Source: Cyclobacteriaceae bacterium (GTDB lineage Bacteria; Bacteroidota; Bacteroidia; Cytophagales; Cyclobacteriaceae). Taken from it: a stretch of DNA of 64,000 nucleotides. The notes below the pieces were generated by a model. That model was not told the DNA's origin and made no database searches. It saw only the letters and a program-made list of their open reading frames with translations. Shown piece after piece: positions 51,241 to 59,542 of this stretch (position 1 is its first letter; every line of letters starts with the position of its first letter). The translations under genes and the position numbers were made by a program. Where the stretch lies: contig JALONI010000016.1 of assembly GCA_025455015.1 (NCBI GenBank), forward strand, positions 1-64,000. The letters are read 5' to 3'.

Positions 51241-51696
51241 ATGAACCGCAAAGTATATAGTGCCAAACGAGGAGGCTTTTTTCTGTTAGCCGTTCTGCTG
51301 CCGTTGGCTTTTGCCGTTTGGGTGACGTATCGCTATGCGGCCGGGCTGGGCACCCTCATCCCGTTGCTGCCACTGGTGCCTACGGTGCTGTTCACCTGGT
51401 GGTTGTTCTTTGCCACCCGGTACTGGATTGAGGGTTCCTTTTTTCATTACCAATGCGGGTGGATGGTGGGCCGGATAGACATTCGTACGATACAAAAACT
51501 GGAAGTAGGCCGCACCTTGTGGGTGGGTACCAAACCCGCCCTGGGTTCGCGCGGCATCGTAATTCACGTTGGCAAGGTCGAAGAAATTTATGTAGCGCCC
51601 GAAGACAACGAGGTGCTTGTGCGCGATTTGCTGGCGGTCAATCCGGGCATTGACGTGTACGGCATGGCGGTGTCGCGCATCAATTCAACGCGGTAG
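51241..51696 (+). CDS. PH-domain-like membrane protein
   Basis: 151 residues. Two membrane helices near the N-terminus (FFLLAVLLPLAFAVWVTYRY and GTLIPLLPLVPTVLFTWWLFF) are followed by a domain of beta-strands and a closing helix with YWIEGSFFHYQCGWMVGRIDIRTIQKLEVGRTLW, VEEIYVAPEDNEVLVRDLLAVNP. This resembles bacterial PH (bPH2/DUF304-like) proteins. Function unknown. It ends overlapping by 12 bp the stop of the convergent methyltransferase gene. Confidence 0.72.
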   Translation: MNRKVYSAKRGGFFLLAVLLPLAFAVWVTYRYAAGLGTLIPLLPLVPTVLFTWWLFFATRYWIEGSFFHYQCGWMVGRIDIRTIQKLEVGRTLWVGTKPALGSRGIVIHVGKVEEIYVAPEDNEVLVRDLLAVNPGIDVYGMAVSRINSTR

Positions 51697-52401
51697 CATT
51701 GCTGCGGTGGTATCAATGACCAATTGCCACCGAAAGGCCCATCTCCACCGAAGCTTATAGCGTTCCAGGCCGGCCTCGGCCAGGATGTGTTTCCATTCGC
51801 TGCGCGTAAATGACCTTCGCACCGAAAGGGGGGCATCGAATTTGACCATCGCGGATCGCGAAAATGCCTGCGTAAGCCATTTGATCGAGTAGTAGGCAAG
51901 CGGGTGCCGGTGGATGTCGTTGACGACAATGGCCACGCGTGCTTGGGTTTTCAGGGATTGAAAAAGAGCGACCAGTTCGGCATGGGTAAAATGGTGGGTG
52001 AATAGCGTTGCCACGATGATGTCAAACGTTTGCTTTCGAAACGCGTCCGAAAAGACATTGACGGCCTCAAACGACAACTGCAGCTGTGGGTGATGCGCCC
52101 GCGCGAAGGCTACGATGTGGGGGTTGGCATCAATACCCACCCCGCGCATGGCGATGCCGTTTGCCTGGGCCCACCGCGCCACGCGCGCCAGCATGTCGCC
52201 ACTGCCACACCCCAGATCCGCAATGACCACCGGTGAAGCGGCCCGGGCCAGCAAGCGTTTAACAGCCGATAGCGTGACGGCATTGCCACCCAGCCACTTA
52301 TTGATGAAGTCCAGCTCACGCAGGGTCTGATCTACCACGGGCCCCCGGCATGCCAGGTCATCCATGATTTCTACTTCGGTGCTGCGCTGCGATAAGTTCA
52401 T
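51685..52401 (-). CDS. Class I SAM-dependent methyltransferase (type III PKS partner)
   Basis: 238 residues. The SAM-binding motif is VVIADLGCGSGDMLARVARW, the acidic loop VGIDANPHIVAFAR, and a motif IV-like DIIVATLFTHHFTHAELVALF is present. Its ATG overlaps the type III PKS stop by 4 bp, so translation is coupled. Methyltransferases in this position typically O-methylate the polyketide ring, for example alkylresorcinols. The specific site and product here are inferred. There is no membrane segment. Confidence 0.88.
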   Translation of the reverse strand: MNLSQRSTEVEIMDDLACRGPVVDQTLRELDFINKWLGGNAVTLSAVKRLLARAASPVVIADLGCGSGDMLARVARWAQANGIAMRGVGIDANPHIVAFARAHHPQLQLSFEAVNVFSDAFRKQTFDIIVATLFTHHFTHAELVALFQSLKTQARVAIVVNDIHRHPLAYYSIKWLTQAFSRSAMVKFDAPLSVRRSFTRSEWKHILAEAGLERYKLRWRWAFRWQLVIDTTAAMLPR

Positions 52402-53504
52402 GCTTCGTTGTGGACAGACAGCACCATGCTCTCCAGCGTCAGGCCGGGGCCAAAGGCAAAGCTTAAAATCTTTTTGTCGCTATCCACGCCATTGAGCGTT
52501 GCCCGCAGCGCTTGCAACACAAAAAGCACTGTTGGGGATGACATGTTGCCGTGGTTGCGAAGCACCTGGTAGGCGTGTTGATTTTGTGTTTTGGTGATCG
52601 TGAGTGCCTCTTCGATGGCCTCCAGTATTTTCTTCCCGCCCGGGTGGATGGCAAAGTAGCTGATGTCGTCAAACGAAACATGCAAGTTGCCAAGCAGCGT
52701 GTTGGTCAATGCGCGGATGCCGTGTCGGATAATGTCAGGAACGTAGGAGGTCAGGCGCATTTCAAAGCCAAGGTCACCCACCGTCCACGCCATCTCGCGT
52801 TCCCCTTGCAGGGCCAGGTCACAAAAAAAGCCTTCGGGTTTCAAGTTGAGGCCTGCGCGCGGTTTTCCTTCTACCAACACCGCGGCTGAGCCATCGGCAA
52901 ACAACGCATTGGCCAGCAGGTTGTCTTCCGTGTTTTTCTTTTGAAAGTGGATGCTGCATAACTCTGTACACACCACCAGCACCTTGGCGTTCGCATCAGC
53001 TTGGCAAAAGGTATCCGCCAGCTTAATGCCGTTGAAGGCAGCATAGCACCCCATGAAGTTGATGCACAACCGCTGCACGTTGGAGCGTAGCCCAAGGGCT
53101 TTTACCAAGTCGATATCTAACCCCGGGGCGTACATGCCTGTGCAACTGACCACCACCAGGTGTGTAATGGCGCCCCACTGAAAGTCCGTAAGGTGCTTTA
53201 CTGCCTCCCGTATCGCGCGCTCACTCAAGGCCACTGAGTGTGTGCGATATAGTTCAAGCCGTTGCCGCGTGGTGGGAAAGGGCTCCATCGTGTCGGAGTT
53301 GGCATAAAAAGCAAATGCCTCGTGGCGACCATAGTCTTCGATGACGGAGTGCCGGAAGTCAATGCCCGTGGCGCGGTACAAGGCCCGAAGTTTGCGGGCT
53401 TCGTCACCCTCCAACTGCATGGCTTTGATCATAAAGTCTGCGATGGTCGATTGGGCCAGGCGCGTGGGTGGAGTGGCCGTGCCGAGGGCGGTAATAAAAC
53501 TCAT
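52398..53504 (-). CDS. Type III polyketide synthase (chalcone/stilbene synthase family)
   Basis: 368 residues from MSFITALGTATPPTRLAQSTI. A thiolase-fold homodimeric condensing enzyme that extends acyl-CoA with malonyl-CoA. The triad is complete: Cys121 in VVSCTGMYAPGLD, His287 in FAIHPGGKK, and Asn320 in LRNHGNMSSPTVLF. Bacterial relatives make alkylresorcinols, pyrones or flexirubin-type precursors. It is the first gene of a two-gene unit with the methyltransferase and is divergent from a UbiA-type prenyltransferase (about 92 bp between starts). The starter and ring type cannot be read from the sequence. Confidence 0.92.
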   Translation of the reverse strand: MSFITALGTATPPTRLAQSTIADFMIKAMQLEGDEARKLRALYRATGIDFRHSVIEDYGRHEAFAFYANSDTMEPFPTTRQRLELYRTHSVALSERAIREAVKHLTDFQWGAITHLVVVSCTGMYAPGLDIDLVKALGLRSNVQRLCINFMGCYAAFNGIKLADTFCQADANAKVLVVCTELCSIHFQKKNTEDNLLANALFADGSAAVLVEGKPRAGLNLKPEGFFCDLALQGEREMAWTVGDLGFEMRLTSYVPDIIRHGIRALTNTLLGNLHVSFDDISYFAIHPGGKKILEAIEEALTITKTQNQHAYQVLRNHGNMSSPTVLFVLQALRATLNGVDSDKKILSFAFGPGLTLESMVLSVHNEA

Positions 53505-53596
53505 GTGGTCAATTATACAAAATAACCCGCGCCTTTCGCGTATGGTTTCGGCAAGACGCAAAAAAATCAACTATCTTTCAGTTCTCTTGCTGTGCT

Positions 53597-54478
53597 ATGG
53601 TATCCACGCTGGCTCATTTGCGTTTTCCGTTTTCGTATTTTTTGCTGCCGGTGTATTTGTTCGCACTGGCTATCTCGCCCAACCTGGGCGAAAAGCGGCT
53701 GCTATGGTCTTTTATCATCATTCATGTGTTGCTGTATCCTGCCAGCAATGGATATAACAGTTACTTTGACAAAGACGAAAAGTCGATCGGTGGCCTGAAG
53801 AACCCGCCTCCGGTAAACAAGAGCTTGTACTATGCCGCCTGGGCACTGGATGTACTGGCGGTGGGCCTCGGGTGGTATTTCATCAACGCGCCTTTTGCGC
53901 TCCTGCTGTTGCTCTACGGGTTGGTGTCGAAAGCGTATAGCCACCCTTCGGTGCGATTGAAAAAATACCCGATTGGCGGGTGGCTTACGGTGTCCCTTTT
54001 TCAGGGATTCTTCACGTTTTTGATGTGCTACGTAGGCATCAATGGGTTTGGTTGGGGCAACTTGCTTCAGGCGAAAGTGTTGGTGCCGGCCACGCTTTCC
54101 ACGGTGTTGCTGCTGGGCACTTACCCGATGACGCAGGTCTACCAACACGAAGAAGACGCTGCCCGCGGAGACCGCACCCTGAGTCTGCTCCTGGGCATCC
54201 GCGGCACGTTTTGGTTTGTGTTGGTCGTATTTACCCTGGCCACCGCGGCCTTTGCCGCCTACTTCCATTTCTTTTTGGCGAACCGGTATGTGTGGGCCTT
54301 TGTGTTGGCCTTGGCACCCGTGGTGGTTTATTTCTTGATCTGGTTTTACCGCGTATACCGGCACCCCGCGGCCGCCAACTATGGCGGTACCATGTGGCTC
54401 AATTTTTTATCAGCCACGTGTTTGAATGCGTTTTTTATCTGGTTGTTTGCCGATTTAAGCCACATCGGACAGTTGTAG
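53597..54478 (+). CDS. UbiA-type prenyltransferase-like membrane protein
   Basis: 293 residues with about eight hydrophobic helices. The first Asp-rich loop is NGYNSYFDKDEKSIGG (UbiA pattern NDxxDxxxD-like), and the second is HEEDAARGDRTLS; YSHPSVRLKKYP matches the helix ends typical of the family. UbiA enzymes transfer isoprenoid chains to aromatic or similar acceptors. Here both motifs deviate from UbiA proper, so the acceptor is open. Divergent from the type III PKS, it could prenylate its product, which would make a meroterpenoid-like lipid. A TATCTTTC near -7 box lies about 25 bp upstream. Confidence 0.75.
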   Translation: MVSTLAHLRFPFSYFLLPVYLFALAISPNLGEKRLLWSFIIIHVLLYPASNGYNSYFDKDEKSIGGLKNPPPVNKSLYYAAWALDVLAVGLGWYFINAPFALLLLLYGLVSKAYSHPSVRLKKYPIGGWLTVSLFQGFFTFLMCYVGINGFGWGNLLQAKVLVPATLSTVLLLGTYPMTQVYQHEEDAARGDRTLSLLLGIRGTFWFVLVVFTLATAAFAAYFHFFLANRYVWAFVLALAPVVVYFLIWFYRVYRHPAAANYGGTMWLNFLSATCLNAFFIWLFADLSHIGQL

Positions 54479-54489
54479 TTTATCAAGCC

Positions 54490-55398
54490 ATGGACAAAAA
54501 AGAGATCACCTATCGTTTTGTGTATGCCGAACGGTGCAATATGTGTGGGCGCAACGATTTCAAAGTATTGGGCAAGCGGCTGAGCCAACACCAGGGCAGA
54601 AACCCAAGGCAAAAAATGGGGATCACCACCACCGTGGTGCAGTGCCGGACATGCGGGCTCATCTTCGCCAATCCGTTGCCCATACCCCACCGAATGGCCG
54701 ATCATTATGAAGTGGCGGTCGACCAGTACTTTGGCGAACACCTGAAGGAAATACCCGAAACCTATTTTCAACAGGAGATGGACACCTTCAAGGCCATTTA
54801 CCCCGCCAGGGTAGGTATGCGCGGCCTCGACATTGGTACGGGGCTAGGCGGTGTGATGAAGGCATTGGTTCGAAATGACGTGGACGCCTACGGGTTGGAG
54901 CCCTCCAAAAGTTTTTACGACTATGCCCTGACACGGGGGTTTGCGGATGACCGCCTGTTTAACCAGAGCCTGGAGGAGGCCTCTTTCCCCGACAGTTTTT
55001 TCGACCTGATTCTTTTCAGCGCGGTGTTTGAGCATTTGTATGACCCCAACCAGGCCTTGGTGAGCGCGCTAAGATGGTTAAAACCGGGAGGACTGGTGTA
55101 CATCAGTGTCCCCTCCAACCGGATATTGGTTCAACTACTGGCGAATCTGTTTTACCGCTTCAAGGGATTGGATTACGTGTCAAATATTTCTCCCATGCAC
55201 GCTCCGTTTCACTTGTATGAATTTGGAAAAGAAACGTTTGAGGAAAATGCCCGGTTGAATGACTACTCGATTGCCCAGTTTGATTTTTGGACAACGCACG
55301 ACTACGTATTCGCGAAGCCAAGCCCTGTCATTAAAAAGATAACTAAGCTTACACGAACGGACATGAACATGACCTTGTGGCTGCGGAAGAACGGATGA
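54490..55398 (+). CDS. Class I SAM-dependent methyltransferase with N-terminal zinc ribbon
   Basis: 302 residues from the ATG at MDKKEITYRFV, 11 bp after the prenyltransferase stop; the track's 472-residue ORF begins inside that gene and is rejected. Residues about 15-60 hold CNMC and CRTC, a probable zinc ribbon. The SAM domain has GLDIGTGLGGVMKALV, YGLEPSKSFYDYALTRG and LKPGGLVYISVPS. The zinc-ribbon plus methyltransferase layout is common in sugar or polyketide pathways. Operon context suggests modification of the same product as the PKS locus. Confidence 0.85.
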   Translation: MDKKEITYRFVYAERCNMCGRNDFKVLGKRLSQHQGRNPRQKMGITTTVVQCRTCGLIFANPLPIPHRMADHYEVAVDQYFGEHLKEIPETYFQQEMDTFKAIYPARVGMRGLDIGTGLGGVMKALVRNDVDAYGLEPSKSFYDYALTRGFADDRLFNQSLEEASFPDSFFDLILFSAVFEHLYDPNQALVSALRWLKPGGLVYISVPSNRILVQLLANLFYRFKGLDYVSNISPMHAPFHLYEFGKETFEENARLNDYSIAQFDFWTTHDYVFAKPSPVIKKITKLTRTDMNMTLWLRKNG

Positions 55399-55430
55399 TC
55401 GCATGACGAAAAAAACAACGGCTGATGCCG

Positions 55431-55559
55431 ATGACTTCTTTTTCATCGCTTGCTCCTAACGTGGGGGTGGAGATGCGCACCACATGCTATGGAGCCCGGG
55501 AATTTGCCATTGAAGACATCCATGGGAACTTCCTCGTGTGTGCCGAAGATAAAGAATGA
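55431..55559 (+). pseudogene. C-terminal remnant of a VOC/glyoxalase-like gene
   Basis: A 42-codon frame, MTSFSSLAPNVGVEMRTTCY..., ends with CYGAREFAIEDIHGNFLVCAEDKE, which matches the closing strand of VOC proteins (GMREFxxxDPDGNxL). The upstream three quarters of such a gene are missing, with an in-frame stop at 55404 and the methyltransferase stop right before it. It is most likely a fragment left by deletion. It is too short for the ORF track. Confidence 0.55.
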
Positions 55560-55560
55560 G

Positions 55561-56703
55561 TTACGCGTAGGCCGCCAATACCGCTTCGACAGGCTGGGCG
55601 GTGGAAAAGAATTCCAACAGCCGGAGCATCACCCGATCGACCACGGTGTCCGGACAACTGGCCCCGCTGGTCAAAATGATTCTGAGGGGCCGTGCGTCCG
55701 GCAGGTAGCCGTGGGTGACCCTCTTTTCTTTTCGGTGGTAGATGAAGTGATGAATTTCGTTGGCCGATTTTATTTCCTGCTCACCACTGATAAAGTATGT
55801 AGCGAACTTTCGTTCGCACAGTTCCACAATGTGCGAGGTGTTGGAGCTGTTGTAGCCGCCTACCACCAATGCCAAATGGGCATCGGTTTTTAGCAGCTCG
55901 TAGGTGGCATCCTGGTTGTCGTTAGTGGCGTAGCACAACGTATCGCGTGTATCGGCAAAGTGCTGTTTAATGGCCTCTTCGCCATACCGTTGGGCCATTA
56001 CTTGCTTGAAGAAGTCGGCAATGGCTTGGGTTTCCGTGGCCAGCATAGTGGTTTGATTCACCACGCCTACGCGCAGTAAATCACTTTCGGGATCAAAGCC
56101 TGAAGAGTATTTGCCCGCAAACTCGTCATAGAACTCCGCCTTCGTTTTGCTGCCCAGCAGGTAATTGGCCAGCCGCTGCGCCTCTTCCATGTCACGCACT
56201 ATTACGGCCGGCCCGCTGCGGGCGCTGTGCGAGAAGGTGGCGCGTGTTTCTTCGTGTTTTGGCTTGCCGTGAATGATCACGGTGTAATGGTCCTTGCCCA
56301 GTTTATCGGCCCGGTTCCAAACCTTTTCCACAAAGGGGCACGTGGTATTGTATTTCTGAAGTTCCACCCCTTTGTCCAGCAGCAAGTGCTCAATTTCGAG
56401 CGTGGTACCGAAGGCCGGGATAATCACCACGTCATCCTGGCTGATTTCATTCCAGGGGATAAACTGCGTACCATCGGTGTCCATAATGAACCGGATACCC
56501 CGGCTGCGCAGGTCTTCATTCACCTCAGGATTATGGATCATCTGGCTTAGCAGCAACACGTTCTTCCCCGGGTTTTCTTCCAGCGCCTTGTAACTGATTT
56601 CGATTGCATTTTCTACGCCATAGCAAAAGCCAAAATGGCGCGGCAGGATGAACTGAACCGGCCCAAAGTCCACCGTCACGGGAGAGAAATCCTGCTTGCG
56701 CAA
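55561..56703 (-). CDS. ispH: 4-hydroxy-3-methylbut-2-enyl diphosphate reductase
   Basis: 380 residues, the longer (plant/cyanobacterial-like) IspH type, compared with about 315 in E. coli. It is the terminal MEP-pathway enzyme making IPP and DMAPP with a [4Fe-4S] cluster. The three cluster cysteines are Cys27 in FGFCYGV, Cys122 in NTTCPFVEKV and Cys257 in DTLCYATNDNQ. Other family marks are IHNPEVNEDL, IIHGKPKHEET and the C-terminal TSGASCPD. Its stop directly follows the VOC remnant on the other strand. With dxs 10 kb away, this window holds two MEP genes near a prenyltransferase. Confidence 0.95.
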   Translation of the reverse strand: MRKQDFSPVTVDFGPVQFILPRHFGFCYGVENAIEISYKALEENPGKNVLLLSQMIHNPEVNEDLRSRGIRFIMDTDGTQFIPWNEISQDDVVIIPAFGTTLEIEHLLLDKGVELQKYNTTCPFVEKVWNRADKLGKDHYTVIIHGKPKHEETRATFSHSARSGPAVIVRDMEEAQRLANYLLGSKTKAEFYDEFAGKYSSGFDPESDLLRVGVVNQTTMLATETQAIADFFKQVMAQRYGEEAIKQHFADTRDTLCYATNDNQDATYELLKTDAHLALVVGGYNSSNTSHIVELCERKFATYFISGEQEIKSANEIHHFIYHRKEKRVTHGYLPDARPLRIILTSGASCPDTVVDRVMLRLLEFFSTAQPVEAVLAAYA

Positions 56704-57018
56704 GTCTTGCTTTCTGCGTGCTTCCTTGATGCGCCCGGTGATGGACGATCGGTAGTGGGCCGGTATCTCGAATTTTTTGATACGATTGGGGTAGGTAGCA
56801 AAGATACGGTTTTCCTGATACGCGCGCTTCGGGGCAACTTGTTAGCAGACAATTTTGTGTCCATCAGCCTCAGTTTGACCGCTCCGAAAATCACGTACAT
56901 CAGTACGTTGGGCGCTGACAGTGAAAACCAATTTGATACGCTCGCGTTTATTCCGGAAAACAAGCGTTAATTCATACGCGCATCGTCAAATAAAAAACCC
57001 CGCCCAGCGGGGTTTTTT
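56704..57018. other. Region upstream of ispH, with a doubtful plus-strand ORF
   Basis: Contains the ispH leader and, at 56755-56970 on the plus strand, a 71-codon GTG-initiated reading frame (ending LAFIPENKR) that looks protein-like but matches no family I know and opens across the ispH start on the other strand. The minus-strand alternative (56676-56963) is less protein-like. The right end holds the terminator at 56995-57018. Confidence 0.35.
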
Positions 57019-57020
57019 TT
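56993..57020. terminator. Bidirectional rho-independent terminator
   Basis: CCCCGC-CCAG-GCGGGG stem with TTTTTTTT on the plus side and TTTTTT on the minus side. It immediately follows the stop of the DUF2158-like gene on the minus strand. Confidence 0.9.
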
Positions 57021-57192
57021 ATGCAGCTTTGGATAGTTTGTCTTCTCTCATCTTTTTGAGGCGTACCTCTTTAGAATCCAGATCGAACCATTTCAACTCC
57101 ACCAGGTTCGACTTCAAATACTTCAGCACCTCCATCACCTTTCCATCTACCTTGCTGCGAACGCGTTCGCCCTTTTTAAACAGTCTTCTCAT
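57019..57192 (-). CDS. Small YodC/DUF2158-like protein (not in ORF track)
   Basis: 57 residues starting MRRLFKKGERVRSKVDGKVM. The pattern GERVRSKVDGKVMEVLKYLKSNLVELKWFD resembles the DUF2158/YodC family (VxxKxGGPxMxVxxxxxxxxVxCxWFD), where a short SH3-like barrel is expected. It starts 19 bp after the stop of the Do-like protease gene on the same strand, so the two are probably co-transcribed, and its stop overlaps the T-tract of a strong terminator. Function unknown; too short for the provided track. Confidence 0.7.
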   Translation of the reverse strand: MRRLFKKGERVRSKVDGKVMEVLKYLKSNLVELKWFDLDSKEVRLKKMREDKLSKAA

Positions 57193-57211
57193 TCATCTTT
57201 CGGATTAAGTT

Positions 57212-58717
57212 CTACATACGTAACGCATAAATATACTCACGCGGAAAGTTTTCATATACTCCGCCAAATAAAATTGCCTCGCCCGTTTTTTTGGTTTTCA
57301 ACAGTTCGTTTGCGTCTTTGGCTGATTTTACGGGTTTTTCATCGATATGGGTGATGATAAACCCTTCGCGCATGTCGGTATACCGGGCCACTTTGCCATT
57401 GTCAAGCGCCTTTACCTTCACGCCCGAGGCCAGCTCCAGCGACTTCAGTGTTTTGCTGTCCATATCTTCCAAGGTGATTCCGAGCGAAGCGAGGGCATCC
57501 TTCTCATCGCGTTTGACGGTGCCAATCTCGCCATCGCGTGTTTTCAACGTCACGGGAATAGCCTTGGTTTTCCCGCCCCGGTTCACCGTCACGTTCACCT
57601 TGTCGCCAGGCCGTTTGCGGCCGATATATTCAATCAACGCGGTGCTTGATTTGATGTCGGTCTCGTCCAGCTTCACAATGACATCGCCTTTTTCGATGCC
57701 TGCCTCCTTGGCCGAACTTTTATCAGCAAAGTCGCTCACATACGCGCCCTCACTCACCGACAAGTCGTTTTCTTTTGCCAATTGCTGCGTGACACTCGTG
57801 ACCTGAACGCCCAGCCATCCGCGCTGCACCGTACCATACGCAATCAAGTCTTCGGTTACTTTACTTACGATGTTGGCCGGCACTGCAAAGCCATAGCCGG
57901 CATAGGAGCCGGTGTTGCTGGCAATGGCTGTATTGATACCAATGAGCCCCCCGTTCAAATTGACTAACGCGCCACCGCTGTTTCCCGGGTTAATGGCGGC
58001 ATCCGTTTGGATGAACGACTCAATGGCGGTATTGCCATTGCGCTCCAGGTCTTCCATGCTGCGGTTGCTGTTGATGATGTTAATATTGCGGCCTTTGGCG
58101 CTGATGATACCTGCCGTGACGGTAGAGTTCAAGTTAAATGGATTGCCCACCGCCAATACCCACTCGCCTACTTTTGCTTCGTCCGAATTCACGAATGATA
58201 AATGGGGCAGACTTTTCTGGCTGATTTTGATAACCGCCAGGTCGGTATCAGGGTCGGTGCCAATCACCTCCGCTTTGAATACCCGGTTGTCGTTGAGCGT
58301 GACCTCGACTACTTCGGCCCCCTGCACCACGTGGTTGTTGGTTACGATGTAGCCCTCGGGATTGATAATCACACCCGACCCGGTGCCTACCTGCGGGCCG
58401 CGTTGTTCAAACGGATTGCCGGGGCCAAAGAAAAATTCCTGAATGGGATCGCTTCGGTCATTGCGCGAGGTAATACGCCCCTGGCTGCTGGACTTAATAT
58501 GGACGACTGCTTTCGTTACCTTATCGGCCACGCCCGTGAAATCCAGCGGTACGGCTTCTCCCTTTTCGTTGACCGTGTAGGCCACTTGCGCGGCAGGTAT
58601 CCCCGAGCTGCGTTCGATGATCACCCCTGGCTGGGTTGGACGCGCGTAGTGATTTACCGCCAACGTGATGACGCTACCCGCGATGGCAGCCAAGAGCCAA
58701 CTTGCAAATTGTTTCAT
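57212..58717 (-). CDS. Do-like serine protease (DegP/HtrA family)
   Basis: 501 residues, MKQFASWLLAAIAGSVITLAVNHYA giving an N-terminal signal or anchor. The trypsin-like triad is His129 (VTNNHVV), Asp159 (DTDLAVIKI) and Ser247 (INPGNSGGALV). Two PDZ-like domains follow (YGTVQRGWLGVQV... and the region with ALASLGITLEDMDSKTL), which is the DegP/DegQ layout. These periplasmic enzymes degrade misfolded envelope proteins. A 57-residue DUF2158-like gene follows in the same unit. Confidence 0.95.
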   Translation of the reverse strand: MKQFASWLLAAIAGSVITLAVNHYARPTQPGVIIERSSGIPAAQVAYTVNEKGEAVPLDFTGVADKVTKAVVHIKSSSQGRITSRNDRSDPIQEFFFGPGNPFEQRGPQVGTGSGVIINPEGYIVTNNHVVQGAEVVEVTLNDNRVFKAEVIGTDPDTDLAVIKISQKSLPHLSFVNSDEAKVGEWVLAVGNPFNLNSTVTAGIISAKGRNINIINSNRSMEDLERNGNTAIESFIQTDAAINPGNSGGALVNLNGGLIGINTAIASNTGSYAGYGFAVPANIVSKVTEDLIAYGTVQRGWLGVQVTSVTQQLAKENDLSVSEGAYVSDFADKSSAKEAGIEKGDVIVKLDETDIKSSTALIEYIGRKRPGDKVNVTVNRGGKTKAIPVTLKTRDGEIGTVKRDEKDALASLGITLEDMDSKTLKSLELASGVKVKALDNGKVARYTDMREGFIITHIDEKPVKSAKDANELLKTKKTGEAILFGGVYENFPREYIYALRM

Positions 58718-58837
58718 AGTGTTTACTGGTTAAATCCCCTGGACCGGGAAGTGCTGTTGTTTCCTCAGGCTATTTCTCCCCGAACCCATCTCAGCTTATC
58801 AAATTAAGTGCCTGACCTAGGACAATACGAAATTCTG

Positions 58838-59431
58838 TTATTTTTTCACGAGTTGGCCCTCGTTGTACTCGTATTCGATCGTGACGTTGCCCTGCTGGTC
58901 ATACCACTTGGACAGGCCGTGGCGCGTACCGTTTTTGTAGGTGCCTTCTTCCATGATTTTGCCTCCGGGATAATAGATTTTCACGAGGCCCTCCAATTTG
59001 TCGTTTTGATAAAAACGCTCCTCTTTGGTACTCATGTATTCGAACTCCTTGTATTCACCGTGGCGCATGTTGTTGTGGTATTCAATCTTGCGCGTTACCT
59101 GGCCGTTGTTGTTTACTTCTACGTACCAGCCTTCCTTTTTGCCATCGATGTAGCCGGTCATGGATTTAATGGCCCCGTTGTTCTGAAATTCCGTCCACAC
59201 ACCCGTGCGCTTGCCGCTGAGCACGGTGCCGGATTGAATAATAGCCCCGCTGCCATCACGCAGGGTAATTTTTTCTAAAGCCGGATTGTCGGGGAATGGC
59301 TCGCGCTGGGCACCCGCGGGGATGTCAGCACTTTCCGTTGTGCCTGCCGCAACATCAACAGGGTTGGTGCTGGGCGCTGAGCAGGAACCCACAGCCACCA
59401 GCAACAAGAGCAAGAAGTACCGATTTCTCAT
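58838..59431 (-). CDS. MORN-repeat lipoprotein (YwqK type)
   Basis: 197 residues from MRNRYFLLLLLVAVGSCSAPS, a lipoprotein with Cys17. The mature region carries tandem MORN-like units: GKRTGVWTEFQNNGAIKSMTGYIDGKKEGWYVEVNNNGQV, HNNMRHGEYKEFEYMSTKEE, NDKLEGLVKIYYPGGKIMEEGTYKNGTRHGLSKWYDQQGNV. Such proteins are sometimes labelled YwqK antitoxin in databases, but no toxin is adjacent and that label is not supported. Likely an envelope protein of unknown role. A perfect -7 box lies 25 bp upstream. Confidence 0.85.
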   Translation of the reverse strand: MRNRYFLLLLLVAVGSCSAPSTNPVDVAAGTTESADIPAGAQREPFPDNPALEKITLRDGSGAIIQSGTVLSGKRTGVWTEFQNNGAIKSMTGYIDGKKEGWYVEVNNNGQVTRKIEYHNNMRHGEYKEFEYMSTKEERFYQNDKLEGLVKIYYPGGKIMEEGTYKNGTRHGLSKWYDQQGNVTIEYEYNEGQLVKK

Positions 59432-59455
59432 AAAAGGACAAATTATGTTTACCGG

Positions 59456-59463
59456 CAAATATA
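59456..59463 (-). promoter_or_regulatory. -7 box for the MORN lipoprotein gene
   Basis: Minus strand TATATTTG, exact TAnnTTTG, 24 bp before the ATG at 59431. Confidence 0.5.
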
Positions 59464-59542
59464 GAATGTGCCAATTAATAAGACCATGCATTTTTGGCTC
59501 GAACAGATTCCTGTAACTTGCCACCCAATTCGGTTTTTACGT

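Noticed and set aside
53980-54489. Upstream part of the 472-codon ORF containing the second methyltransferase
   Set aside because: The first 170 codons overlap the prenyltransferase in another frame; the domain begins at the ATG at 54490.
58838-59431. Toxin-antitoxin assignment for the YwqK/MORN protein
   Set aside because: It is a lipoprotein with no toxin partner adjacent; the antitoxin name is a database label without support here.
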